DNA of 31,430 nucleotides, taken from Candidatus Thorarchaeota archaeon. GTDB taxonomy: Archaea; Asgardarchaeota; Thorarchaeia; Thorarchaeales; Thorarchaeaceae. The letters are not shown here. The stretch's first letter is position 1. Below are more notes on the stretch, generated by a model that had not been told where the DNA came from, ran no database searches, and saw nothing but the letters and a program-made list of their open reading frames with translations. The DNA is taken from the NCBI GenBank assembly GCA_029855925.1, contig JAGSHP010000001.1:1-31430 (forward strand), given 5' to 3'.

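Overview
The window holds two genes on the + strand and almost nothing else: the 3' end of a leucine-rich-repeat (LRR) gene (1-828), and one enormous reading frame that starts at 1028 and is still open at the last base (31430). Read line by line, this second frame has no stop for 30,403 bases. It encodes at least 10,134 residues (about 1.1 MDa), and the C-terminus lies outside the window. The short ORFs on either strand inside it overlap this frame and show no recognisable domains, so I treat them as shadows.

Organism: most likely an archaeon, plausibly of the Asgard group (Thorarchaeota- or Lokiarchaeota-like). The reasons are the LRR style (24-residue units built on IDLSPL), a TATA-box-like element followed by a strong Shine-Dalgarno site, and a secreted protein built of toroid, PA14-like, lectin-like and jelly-roll modules. 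This is inference from style; no rRNA, tRNA or marker gene is present.

Layout of the giant protein. Residues 1-30 are a signal peptide. A helical domain resembling prenyltransferase/squalene-cyclase toroid repeats follows (about 45-370), then a tight two-helix membrane hairpin (419-453). Next comes a long, lysine-rich, AT-rich, mostly helical region that I do not recognise (about 555-1815). From there on the protein is almost entirely beta-rich and Asp/Thr/Ser/Tyr/Trp-rich: a glutamine-amidotransferase/ThuA-like segment (from about 2066), jelly-roll-like domains, an aromatic-rich stretch, twelve tandem Ig-like domains joined by acidic DDD linkers (4069-5478), a PA14-like and further jelly-roll domains, three H-type-lectin-like repeats (about 7323-7620), eight copies of a 101-111-residue WDIDYVGL repeat split 3+5 by another four-copy repeat, then more jelly-rolls. 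A second PA14-like domain is cut by the window edge.

Taken together the gene looks like a membrane-anchored, fibre-like surface protein carrying many potential glycan-binding or adhesion modules. The upstream LRR gene also looks like a binding protein, but nothing in the sequence proves that the two act together. No mobile elements, CRISPR arrays, RNA genes or convincing terminators were seen.
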